A DNA stretch of 64,000 nt from the NCBI GenBank assembly GCA_910574345.1, contig CAJSZV010000009.1:62001-126000 (forward strand), given 5' to 3'. Origin of the DNA: Clostridiaceae bacterium (lineage in GTDB: Bacteria; Bacillota; Clostridia; Lachnospirales; Lachnospiraceae). Positions 9,246 to 16,950 of this stretch are shown here, piece after piece. The notes beneath the pieces are model-generated. The model was not told the origin of the DNA and searched no databases. It worked only from the letters and a program-made list of their open reading frames with translations. Every line of letters begins with the position of its first letter. Within the stretch, counting starts at the first letter, position 1. The translations under genes were made by a program, and so were the position numbers.

Positions 9246-10322
9246 CTAACCTTTAAGCCGGAATTCATATTCACCGTTTGGCAGCTGTACTTTCACAGAG
9301 CCATAGTTCCATCTGTCCCTGTCAGCTGTCCAGGCCTGGGCTCCTCTCAGCTCAAAATTCCAGTCCGCCAGCTGTCCTCCCGCGGCCTCCATCCGGGCGG
9401 CTACTTTATGCTTCACATTATAGGGACAATACATGAGAAGATATCCGCCGCCGCCGGCGCCCAGAAGTTTGCCGCCCAAAGCCCCTGCCTTCAAAGCCTC
9501 CTCATACAGCTCGTCAATCTGAGGGCTGGTGATCTTGCTGCTCATCCGCTTTTTGCTCTGCCATCCGTAATCCAGAAGTTTTCCGAAGCTGTGAAGATTG
9601 CCCTTTAAGAGTTCGTCTTTCATGGCATAGGCCAAAGCCTTCACCTCACACATGGCCTCAAAGGGATCTTTCTTGTTATAGTTGTTTACCTGGTCTTTAA
9701 TAATATTCGCCGAAACATGAATCTTTCCCGTATAACAAAGCAGAAGGTTATACTGCAGTTCATGAATAATATCCTTTTTAATCCTCAGGGGATTGACCAC
9801 AACATTGTTTCTCCCGTGAAATTCAATGAAGTTAAATCCCCCGAAGGTGGAGGCATACTGATCCTGATAGCCTCCGTCGATCTTTAAGTCTTCCCTCTCC
9901 ACCTGGTAAGCCAGATCCGCCAGGGCATAGCTGTCCAGCTCCGCTCCCTTCCAGCGGGCCATGGCGATGAGAAGAGCTACCATAACGGTAGACGAGGTTC
10001 CGAGACCGGATCCCGGAGGAGCATCGCACTGCAAGTACACCTCACAGCCCTGATTGATCTCCATAGCCTTCAGTGCCGCAGTGACCAGATCCAGTCTGCC
10101 GTCATAGACGTAATTTTCCTTTGCATTATACTTGACCGTCATGTCAAAGTCCAGGGAATGGACGATAATCTGGTCATCCTCCCTGGGTACAATGGAACAA
10201 TATGCATATTTATTGATAGTGCTTCCTATAATCGCCCCGCCCTGTTCCTGGCAGAAAGGCGCTACATCCGTTCCGCCGCCGCCGAAGCTGACACGCAGCG
10301 GCGCTCTTCCTCTGATTACCAT
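9246..10322 (-). CDS. hddA: D-glycero-alpha-D-manno-heptose-7-phosphate kinase
   Basis: GHMP-family kinase that phosphorylates C1 of heptose 7-phosphate to the alpha-1,7-bisphosphate. Visible motifs: APLRVSFGGGGTDVAPF at the N-terminus, the ATP loop PPGSGLGTSS (near residue 105), and a C-terminal GGKLLGAGGGGY. The length of 358 aa fits HddA. It overlaps hddC by a few bases. The pairing of HddA with HddC, instead of a bifunctional HldE, defines the GDP-heptose route known from Aneurinibacillus S-layer glycans. Confidence 0.92.
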   Translation of the reverse strand: MVIRGRAPLRVSFGGGGTDVAPFCQEQGGAIIGSTINKYAYCSIVPREDDQIIVHSLDFDMTVKYNAKENYVYDGRLDLVTAALKAMEINQGCEVYLQCDAPPGSGLGTSSTVMVALLIAMARWKGAELDSYALADLAYQVEREDLKIDGGYQDQYASTFGGFNFIEFHGRNNVVVNPLRIKKDIIHELQYNLLLCYTGKIHVSANIIKDQVNNYNKKDPFEAMCEVKALAYAMKDELLKGNLHSFGKLLDYGWQSKKRMSSKITSPQIDELYEEALKAGALGGKLLGAGGGGYLLMYCPYNVKHKVAARMEAAGGQLADWNFELRGAQAWTADRDRWNYGSVKVQLPNGEYEFRLKG

Positions 10323-11023
10323 GTGAGAACTCCTTTCTCTACATCATCCATAAAGCGATAATAGTCCTCCGGTATTCCGATATCAATAAAATACCCGTCA
10401 TTGACAAATCCGCCCAGCCGCTTTCCCTCTGAAAGCCACTTGGGAATCATGTCATTCTCCAAAGACACCTTTCCTTCCGGAATCTGGTCAATGAGCTCCT
10501 TTGACATGAGATAGACTCCGCCGTTAATAGTTCCCCGCCGTTTTTCCTCGGTCTTCTCATTAAAGGCCGTAAGCATGCCGCAGGAAAGCACTGCCTGTCC
10601 ATACCGGGACACATCTTCCACCTTCCGGAGCACCAGACCCATATCGAGAGCCTGCTCCTGCTTTTGCCTTTTTAACCCCATGTAATCCATTCTGTAAAAG
10701 GTATCGGCATTCAAAACAAAAGCTTCCTCCCCTCTCATGCACCGGGCTGCGTTCTTTATGGCTCCGGCTGTTCCCAGCAGGGTTTCTTCATAAGCATAGA
10801 AGGCCTCCACGCCAAACTTCCTTCCGTCCCCGAAATATTCTTCCACCATGGTTCCTTTATATCCCACAGCAAAAATAATCCGGGTAATCTTCTGCACAGC
10901 CAGTTCCCGCACTACATATTCCATAAATGGTTTGTCCTGTATCAGGGCCATAGGTTTTGGCCTGTCACTCACCACGCTGCGCAGCCTGGTGCCCAGGCCG
11001 CCTGCCAGTAAAATCGCATCCAT
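10316..11023 (-). CDS. hddC: D-glycero-alpha-D-manno-heptose 1-phosphate guanylyltransferase
   Basis: Activates heptose 1-phosphate with GTP to GDP-D-glycero-alpha-D-manno-heptose. It is a nucleotidyltransferase of 235 aa: LAGGLGTRLRSV at the N-terminus, KPM, a substrate loop ETLLGTAGAI and the metal site NADTFYRMD. The ATG at 11023 has GAGGA seven nt upstream; the longer frame to 11062 has no support. It is the first gene of the polysaccharide operon. Guanylyl specificity is inferred from linkage to hddA, gmhB and gmhA. Confidence 0.88.
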   Translation of the reverse strand: MDAILLAGGLGTRLRSVVSDRPKPMALIQDKPFMEYVVRELAVQKITRIIFAVGYKGTMVEEYFGDGRKFGVEAFYAYEETLLGTAGAIKNAARCMRGEEAFVLNADTFYRMDYMGLKRQKQEQALDMGLVLRKVEDVSRYGQAVLSCGMLTAFNEKTEEKRRGTINGGVYLMSKELIDQIPEGKVSLENDMIPKWLSEGKRLGGFVNDGYFIDIGIPEDYYRFMDDVEKGVLTW

Positions 11024-11052
11024 TTGTTCGTCCTCTGTCTTGGTTTTCGATA

Positions 11053-11082
11053 AGTATACCATCTTTTGGGGGGATTTACCAG
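11053..11082 (-). promoter_or_regulatory. Putative promoter of the polysaccharide operon
   Basis: On the minus strand a -10 TATACT (complement of 11053-11058) lies about 30 nt upstream of the hddC start. A poor -35 (TGGTAA) is 17 nt further upstream. It is the only good -10 in the short gap between the TPM gene and hddC, so the whole hddC-to-licD run could be read from here. Confidence 0.4.
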
Positions 11083-11088
11083 ACGCCT

Positions 11089-11964
11089 TCAGAATTTTCT
11101 GCTCCCTCCTCCATGACTGCGTCCGCCAGATGAACGGTGGGTTGAACTGCGCCCTGAGGAAGAATGACCGCCTCCTCCCCCGTTTCCCGTACTTCTCGGT
11201 ATTACCCGGCTGGTGACAAACTTATTTACCAGCCTGTCACTCTTGTTGTCATACAGGAATCTTGCGTCTGCTCTGTATGCCATATTTTGGTTCCTGAGCC
11301 TCCGTTCATTCTCCTCCATGCCGTACTGGCGTTTTATCCCCAGGCAAACGCCTGCTGCCACACACCCCGACACCACAGCGGCCATAAGGGCTTCATACCA
11401 CTGGATGCTTTTGTAGACACTGATTTTCCCTGTCTTTGTGTCGTAATTATACTGCCCCTTTTGGATACCTGCTTTGCAGTACTGCTCTGCATCCCTTAAA
11501 AATACGCGGACACAATCTTTATAATCTCCCTGGGAAGCCCCTTCATATACGCCGTCCAGCATATCCTCGATTCTGTCGTCCGTAAAGATGCGGATCGCTT
11601 TCCCGCAGGTGGAAAAGGTCAGCTCCCGGTTATCCATATCTATAAGAAACAGGATTCCGTCTTTCCCACCGCCCTGGCCGAATCCGCCTGTATCATAAAA
11701 ATCATCGGCGTACTCTGTACTGTCTTTCCCTTCTGCATCCTGGGTGGTCACTACTACCAGATCCAGTTTCCATTCTTCCCGAAAGCGGTCGATCTCCTCC
11801 TGGAATCCTTCTTTGTCCTCATCGCTAAAAAGGCCTGCCATGTCATAAACTCTTATTTCGTCAGAAGCATGGGGAACCTCCCCGCTTTTTCCATATGCGC
11901 TGCCTGCGGCAAGCAGGCACCACAAAAAGGCCAGCATCCATGCCGTCCACCATGGTCTTCTCAT
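11089..11964 (-). CDS. TPM-domain secreted/membrane protein (YdjH-like)
   Basis: 291 aa. A signal-type hydrophobic segment at residues 6-27 is followed by a TPM domain (about 40-165; IRVYDMAGLFSDEDKEGF start and VVVTTQDAEG core), a second hydrophobic segment near 195-215, and a C-terminal tail rich in Gly, Ser and His that ends SHGGGSRKF. The ATG at 11964 overlaps the TGA of the upstream zinc-ribbon gene (ATGA), so the longer frame to 12162 is rejected. Gene order SPFH, zinc ribbon, TPM matches Bacillus YdjI-YdjG-YdjH, which in that organism anchors PspA to stressed membrane. No pspA-like gene is seen here. Confidence 0.85.
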   Translation of the reverse strand: MRRPWWTAWMLAFLWCLLAAGSAYGKSGEVPHASDEIRVYDMAGLFSDEDKEGFQEEIDRFREEWKLDLVVVTTQDAEGKDSTEYADDFYDTGGFGQGGGKDGILFLIDMDNRELTFSTCGKAIRIFTDDRIEDMLDGVYEGASQGDYKDCVRVFLRDAEQYCKAGIQKGQYNYDTKTGKISVYKSIQWYEALMAAVVSGCVAAGVCLGIKRQYGMEENERRLRNQNMAYRADARFLYDNKSDRLVNKFVTSRVIPRSTGNGGGGGHSSSGRSSTHRSSGGRSHGGGSRKF

Positions 11965-13022
11965 ATCATATACCCCACTGCCAGAAGAACCGCCAGAAGC
12001 GGCAGAAAGATCTCCCCAAAGAGAATCATCAATTTTCTTGAGTCCACAGGAAGTTTCCCGCAGACCTTGCCGTTCTGACCGTTGCATGCAAAATAATATA
12101 GTTTCCCTGTCTTCTTCTCTATGTAAGTCAGTGTCCACACAGGAAGAAGGGCATATTCCCACTTGGGATTCTCAATCCTTGCCTCATTCCTTCTCACACT
12201 GATGCTGCTGTAGTCCCCTGCGCTGCTCCTTAAAGCATCGGCCGCAAACTCTCTGACCTCCTTTTCCACATCAAGAGAAAACTCTTTCTCTTCCATATCC
12301 CGCTTTTCCGCGAAAAAACCGGATAAAAATCCCATGGAAAATTCCTTCATATTCCTGGTGTCAAAAGGCATGACTCCCTCTACCAGTTTTTTGTCTGCTT
12401 TTTTGAGAGCGTTTCTGGTCACGCGGTCCACTGACATCCTGCCCTTTCGGGATATATCGTACTTCTGGGTTTCCGTATACTGCACATCCCCTGTTCTCCA
12501 GGTACGGATTCTGGTTCCCTCCCCTTCTAAACTTCCCTCAATCTGGCAGCTGTACATCCAGTATGGAAAGTAGACACCGGTCATCTTCTCAATCTGTTCC
12601 GGCCCATAGAAATCCGCCGGCACATACCGCTTCTTTTTCAGCCAGTCAAGGAAGATCCGGACAGCCTGCTCCTTATCCACAGCAAAAGGAATAATATGGT
12701 CAGGGTGATACTGTCCCTCCAGCCTTCCCTTAAGGATCACCGGATTCTGGCAATAAAAGCAAAAAGAAGCCACCGTTGTCTCATCTGTTACAATCTCCGC
12801 GCCGCAGCTGGGACACGAATAGATCACCGCCCCAGCCCTGTCTTCCTCTTCTTTCCCGGCATCCTTCACTCTTTCTGGATCTTCCTGAAGCTTGGACACC
12901 ATCTTGTCCAGTTCTTCCTGGGTAAACCTGGAAAGGCAGTATTCGCATTCATAATTCTGGACGGCAGGGTCAAACTGCAGCCCGCCGCCGCAGTTAGGAC
13001 ATTTTAAACTTACTGTCGCCAT
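11961..13022 (-). CDS. Zinc-ribbon membrane protein (YdjG-like)
   Basis: 353 aa. Two treble-clef zinc ribbons occupy the N-terminus: CPNCGGGLQF with CEYC (8-30) and SCPSCGAEI with CFYC (near 69-90). A middle soluble domain follows, and one hydrophobic segment at the extreme C-terminus (about 333-352) would tether it to the membrane. The TPM gene overlaps its stop and the SPFH gene ends three bases before it, so the three should be co-translated. By context a partner of the SPFH scaffold. The molecular function is not established. Confidence 0.82.
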   Translation of the reverse strand: MATVSLKCPNCGGGLQFDPAVQNYECEYCLSRFTQEELDKMVSKLQEDPERVKDAGKEEEDRAGAVIYSCPSCGAEIVTDETTVASFCFYCQNPVILKGRLEGQYHPDHIIPFAVDKEQAVRIFLDWLKKKRYVPADFYGPEQIEKMTGVYFPYWMYSCQIEGSLEGEGTRIRTWRTGDVQYTETQKYDISRKGRMSVDRVTRNALKKADKKLVEGVMPFDTRNMKEFSMGFLSGFFAEKRDMEEKEFSLDVEKEVREFAADALRSSAGDYSSISVRRNEARIENPKWEYALLPVWTLTYIEKKTGKLYYFACNGQNGKVCGKLPVDSRKLMILFGEIFLPLLAVLLAVGYMI

Positions 13023-13025
13023 CTC

Positions 13026-14309
13026 TTACTGCCTCGGTTTCCCGCACTCACTGCAGAACTTTCCCGTATTTACCGTACCGCAGCTACAGGTCCATGGGCC
13101 GGCTGCAGGTCTCGGACTGCCGCATTCGCTGCAGAATTTCCCGGTGTTTATTGTACCGCAGCTGCAGGTCCATTCCGCTGATGGAGCCGCCTGCCGGGGC
13201 TGCTGATCATATCCCTGATTATAACCTGCCGTCTGGGGTGAGGACTGCTGGCCGTAACCCGGTGCTGCCTGCTGGCCATAGCCCGGAGCCGCCTGGCCAT
13301 AGCCTGTCATTCCCTGATTCATCTGCATCTGCTGGAAGTTCACGTTAGATGCCCCGGCCATGTATCCTCCTGCCGTATTCATGCCTACACCCATGCCCAT
13401 GAATCCGGCCATAGCGCCGTTGGCATTGGAGCCTGCAGCTTCCATGCCCCTGGCTACGGCGCCCTGGACATAACCTTCCCGGATGCCGGGATCGCTTAAC
13501 ATGGCTCCCTGATTGCGCATGTTAATCAGTTTCTGGGATTCCTCATCATAGGAAATGCTGGCAATGCCCACGGACTGAATCTCCATACCGCGCATCTGAG
13601 TCCAGTCCTCATCCAGAGTATCGGACATGTATTTGCCCAGTTCCCGCCCTTTGGATGACACATAAGATATTCTGATGCCGTCTGCGGACATCTGGTTGAT
13701 GGAAGACTGGAGCGCTTCGAGAAATTCGCTTAAGTACTGCTCATTAATACTCTGAATCTCCACTTTATCCCGGTTTTTGGGAATCACTTCCTCATAGAAT
13801 TTCAGGGGATCCGTCACCTTAATGGAATACGTTCCATGGGCCCGCAGAAACAGCTCCGCATTATAAAACTGGTCAAAATAATTAATGGGATTGCGGGTGC
13901 CGAATTTGATTCCCTTGATCTCCTGGAGATTGACAAAGAATACTTTCTGCAGAGTAGGCGTACTTCCCCCATACTTTACACGCTGGAAGGAATCCTTCAG
14001 CGCATCTCCAAACTGACCGTTGAACAGAGAAGGCAGAGAAGAATTATTGACCGTATAGTAACCTTCCTCCGCCGTATAATCCACCACTTTGCCGCCGTCT
14101 ACCAGCATCATGAACTGATTCGGATAAACATGGATAACGGAACCGTTGGAAACCGTATCCACTGTCCCTTTGGTGTTGGAACCCTTGCGTATCTTCACGC
14201 CTTTCACAAAGACAGTCTGATCCCCCATACTGTCCGCCTCAATGACTTCCAGCCACTGGTCCGCCAGCGCTCCTCCTATGGCCATTCCCGCCGCTTTTAA
14301 AATTCCCAT
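13026..14309 (-). CDS. SPFH-domain protein with tandem C-terminal zinc ribbons (YdjI-like)
   Basis: 427 aa. The N-terminal two thirds is an SPFH (stomatin/flotillin-like) domain of the virion-core/YdjI type (IGGALADQWLEVIEAD start). A Gly/Gln/Tyr/Pro low-complexity linker with repeated GYGQQ units follows (about 305-370). The last 50 residues are two nearly identical zinc ribbons, each W-T-C-S-C-G-T then K-F-C-S-E-C-G, evidently a tandem duplication. SPFH proteins form membrane-associated scaffolds. The ATG has AGGAGG upstream and its own good promoter, making it the first gene of the trio. Confidence 0.87.
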   Translation of the reverse strand: MGILKAAGMAIGGALADQWLEVIEADSMGDQTVFVKGVKIRKGSNTKGTVDTVSNGSVIHVYPNQFMMLVDGGKVVDYTAEEGYYTVNNSSLPSLFNGQFGDALKDSFQRVKYGGSTPTLQKVFFVNLQEIKGIKFGTRNPINYFDQFYNAELFLRAHGTYSIKVTDPLKFYEEVIPKNRDKVEIQSINEQYLSEFLEALQSSINQMSADGIRISYVSSKGRELGKYMSDTLDEDWTQMRGMEIQSVGIASISYDEESQKLINMRNQGAMLSDPGIREGYVQGAVARGMEAAGSNANGAMAGFMGMGVGMNTAGGYMAGASNVNFQQMQMNQGMTGYGQAAPGYGQQAAPGYGQQSSPQTAGYNQGYDQQPRQAAPSAEWTCSCGTINTGKFCSECGSPRPAAGPWTCSCGTVNTGKFCSECGKPRQ

Positions 14310-14346
14310 ATGTTCACTCCTCCTTGTACAATATGTAATTGCTTTG

Positions 14347-14375
14347 AGTATAACGTCCTCAGGCGCTTAAGTCAA
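14347..14375 (-). promoter_or_regulatory. Promoter of SPFH / zinc-ribbon / TPM operon
   Basis: Minus-strand -35 TTGACT (complement of 14370-14375) and -10 TATACT (complement of 14347-14352) with a 17-nt spacer, about 38 nt before the SPFH start codon. This is a near-consensus housekeeping-type promoter. A GC-rich hairpin (about 14380-14394) lies just upstream but has no strong T-run. Confidence 0.7.
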
Positions 14376-14403
14376 CAACCCCGCCGTCGGCGGGAATCAA
14401 CCC

Positions 14404-15162
14404 TTATTCTTTCTCGATGCGGTGAATCTTCCACACCCGTATGTCGATAGGGATTACCCCGGTTCCGCAGTATTCGCAAAACTTGCTCCCCAGCTTTGTA
14501 ATAGGCGCACCGCAGTTAGGACAGGTGGCGCCCAATACTGTGGCATAGTCTTTCACCTTTGTTATGTCCTGAATATAGACCAGCTCCATGTTATACCTGT
14601 TCTGCTGCCTGACCGGGCCCTGAGGCGTCCGGACTTCGTCCTTCTTCTCCTCATAATAATACTCCACTGCCGACTGCAGCTTTATCATGCACAGCCCCGC
14701 CTCCTTTTGATATCTGGCGATCTCCGTCTGATGAATCCTCACCTGGCTGTATGTCTCTGTGACCCCCCGCCGTTTCTGATCTTCAATCTGAAGAGCTGCC
14801 TGTCTTCTCAGTTCTTCATAGTCATGTTCTATATAATCACTGCTCTGCCGCTCCAGGGCCGCCAGATAGGCTTTCAGCACATTCTCACATTTCTGCTTCC
14901 ACTGATTCCAGTGAAATTCGGGGAAGTCCGCCTCGATCTGGGGAAGGCACAGCTTTGTCATGCCGGACACGGATTTGGGATTTTCAGCCAGAATGTCCGC
15001 CTGATGCTCCAGTCCTTCTTTCAGGGATGGCGTGCCGAATATTGCCTTTGACACAATTCTCACCTGTTTTCTCACCCGATACCATGTAAAGACGCCGCCT
15101 CCCAAAAGCAGAATCCCCACTGCAAGCTTTCCTGTCTCCAGGATCAAAGTTATATCTTCCAT
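14404..15162 (-). CDS. Membrane-anchored zinc-ribbon protein, possibly Tim44-like
   Basis: 252 aa. One N-terminal membrane segment (residues 8-27) is followed by a helical soluble region. A domain around 150-210 (SAVEYYYEEKKDEVRTPQG, then ELVYIQD) resembles bacterial Tim44-like folds. A C-terminal zinc ribbon has CPNCGAP and CEYCG (about 216-235). It begins inside the end of the ABC permease gene, so it belongs to the ABC/two-component operon rather than to the SPFH operon downstream. Family assignment beyond zinc ribbon is tentative. Confidence 0.7.
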   Translation of the reverse strand: MEDITLILETGKLAVGILLLGGGVFTWYRVRKQVRIVSKAIFGTPSLKEGLEHQADILAENPKSVSGMTKLCLPQIEADFPEFHWNQWKQKCENVLKAYLAALERQSSDYIEHDYEELRRQAALQIEDQKRRGVTETYSQVRIHQTEIARYQKEAGLCMIKLQSAVEYYYEEKKDEVRTPQGPVRQQNRYNMELVYIQDITKVKDYATVLGATCPNCGAPITKLGSKFCEYCGTGVIPIDIRVWKIHRIEKE

Positions 15163-16013
15163 CTTCTTTTCCTCCTGGGGTTCACCTGGTCAATGGCAAT
15201 CCACAGACATAAAAAGGCCAGCAGAAGCTGAACGGCCATGCTGAAAGCCAGCCAGTACGGGATCAGAGGACTGACAGACGATCCCTCTGCCCATATTTCA
15301 AGGAAAGGGATTCGCCTTACGTGACCTGCCTGGCTCTTGATGACAGTGCCGAAAGTCACTGCCGGATTCGCAAGCAGCAGGCAAGCCAGCCCTTCCTTCC
15401 CCTGCGTTGTTCCTCCAATGGCAGATGCCAGACGCCACAAAGCCATGGTTCCGAACACCAGAAAAGCCATAACACAGTAGCTGGCCGTTGTCGCGATGGT
15501 TGACCTTTTAAAGACCGAGGAACAGCAGAGCCCTATGCATCCTCCCAACAAAGCCGTGGAAGAAAAACAGCAGAGCAGCACAATCATATCCGTCACTGTG
15601 ACTCCTCCGTAGATAAATACCAGGGATAATATGGGAAAACTGGATATGATCAGCAAAAACACTGTGGAAAGGCTCACAAGAAGTTTTCCGATTACAATAC
15701 TTCCCGGAGTCATGCGGGTAGTCAAAAGCAGATTCAGAGTCTGCCGTTCCCGCTCTCCGCTGATGCTCCCGGAAGTAAGAGCCGGCACAATCAAAAGCAG
15801 CAGCACAAACTCCATGCCCGCCGCAAATACATACAGGCTCAAAAAACTGGAATACTGGATCTCCGCCGTGGTTTTCACCTGGCTGATCATGGAATACATA
15901 TCCAGAAGAGCCACCAGAGCCAAAATACTGTTGCACAGCAGAATAATCAAGGGAAGTCTGAAAGACCTGGCACTTATCCTGCTCTCCTGCTGATATACCG
16001 GATTAATCTTCAC
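15150..16013 (-). CDS. ABC-2 type transporter permease
   Basis: 287 aa with six hydrophobic segments. The region after the second segment contains SGSISGERERQTLNLLLTT, the conserved loop of ABC-2 permeases. I favour a GTG start at 16013, nine nt behind GGAGGG; an ATG at 16037 is also in frame. The gene overlaps the end of the ATPase gene, and the two should form one exporter. The substrate is unknown. The adjacent large secreted protein and two-component system suggest envelope stress or antibiotic-peptide resistance. Confidence 0.85.
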   Translation of the reverse strand: MKINPVYQQESRISARSFRLPLIILLCNSILALVALLDMYSMISQVKTTAEIQYSSFLSLYVFAAGMEFVLLLLIVPALTSGSISGERERQTLNLLLTTRMTPGSIVIGKLLVSLSTVFLLIISSFPILSLVFIYGGVTVTDMIVLLCCFSSTALLGGCIGLCCSSVFKRSTIATTASYCVMAFLVFGTMALWRLASAIGGTTQGKEGLACLLLANPAVTFGTVIKSQAGHVRRIPFLEIWAEGSSVSPLIPYWLAFSMAVQLLLAFLCLWIAIDQVNPRRKRRWKI

Positions 16014-16950
16014 GAAGCAGAACCCTCCCTTCCTCATGATCCGTAATCTGCATAAACACAGACTCCAGATTTCCTCTCTCCCTCATAAAACCGCAGATCA
16101 TAACCCCTGCCTGTATCATCTGCTGCAAAAGAGCAGCCTCTTCTTCCCGGTCTCCGGTGAATCCCACCATAATGTCATTCTGACGTATGGTAATGGTCTC
16201 CGCATAGGAATTATTTCTTAAAATATCCAAAGCTTTTTCCCGATTTCGGTATACCGAGATCATGAGCGGACTCCGCACATTGATCTGGCTTAAGATATCA
16301 TCCATGGCGCCTTCCAGCACCATCTTCCCCTCCTCCACAATGCCGATATCCGTACATATCTCTGACAATTCTGACAATATATGGGAACTGATGACCACGG
16401 TTTTCTCCTGTTCTCTCAAGTCCTTAAGTATCTCCTTAAACTCATATCTTGTTCTCGGATCCAGTCCCGATGTTGGTTCATCCATAATCAGAATGGGCGG
16501 GTTGTGAATCAGCGCCCGGGCCAGGCACAGCCGCTGCTTCATTCCCCTGGACAGTCCATCCACATAGTAGTCCTCTTTCTCCCCAAGTCCTACCTGATCC
16601 AAAAGAGTTTCCGTCCGTCTCCTGGCATTGAGCCCATAGAGACCGTAGCAGGCGGCAAACAGTTCCATATACTCCGATACCTTCAGATTATCATATACAC
16701 CGAAAAAATCCGGCACATATCCAATGCTTTCCGTGACTTTCCCTCTGTCTTTCACCACATCTGCGCCGTCTATGGTCACACTTCCGCCATCAGGGAGAAG
16801 AAGCCCTGTAAGGATCTTGATGGTAGTGGTCTTTCCTGCCCCGTTGGGCCCTACAAATCCATACAGAGCTCCTTCCCGCACATGCATGGAAAGTCCGTCA
16901 AGGGCAGTGGCACGCCCGTACATCTTCTTTAATCCCTCGATCTTCAGCAT
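16003..16950 (-). CDS. ABC transporter ATP-binding protein
   Basis: 315 aa. Walker A GPNGAGKTTT (near residue 36), signature LSRGMKQRL, Walker B LIMDEPTSGLDP and the switch histidine in VISSHIL are all intact, so it should be an active ATPase. The C-terminal 90 aa form the extra domain typical of CcmA/NatA-type exporters. Its ATG abuts the stop of the 821-aa gene and it overlaps the permease gene: one translation unit. Confidence 0.92.
   Translation of the reverse strand: MLKIEGLKKMYGRATALDGLSMHVREGALYGFVGPNGAGKTTTIKILTGLLLPDGGSVTIDGADVVKDRGKVTESIGYVPDFFGVYDNLKVSEYMELFAACYGLYGLNARRRTETLLDQVGLGEKEDYYVDGLSRGMKQRLCLARALIHNPPILIMDEPTSGLDPRTRYEFKEILKDLREQEKTVVISSHILSELSEICTDIGIVEEGKMVLEGAMDDILSQINVRSPLMISVYRNREKALDILRNNSYAETITIRQNDIMVGFTGDREEEAALLQQMIQAGVMICGFMRERGNLESVFMQITDHEEGRVLLRED

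Noticed and set aside
14380-14394. GC hairpin as terminator after the zinc-ribbon protein gene
   Set aside because: Stem is short and lacks a T-run; at best a weak terminator.
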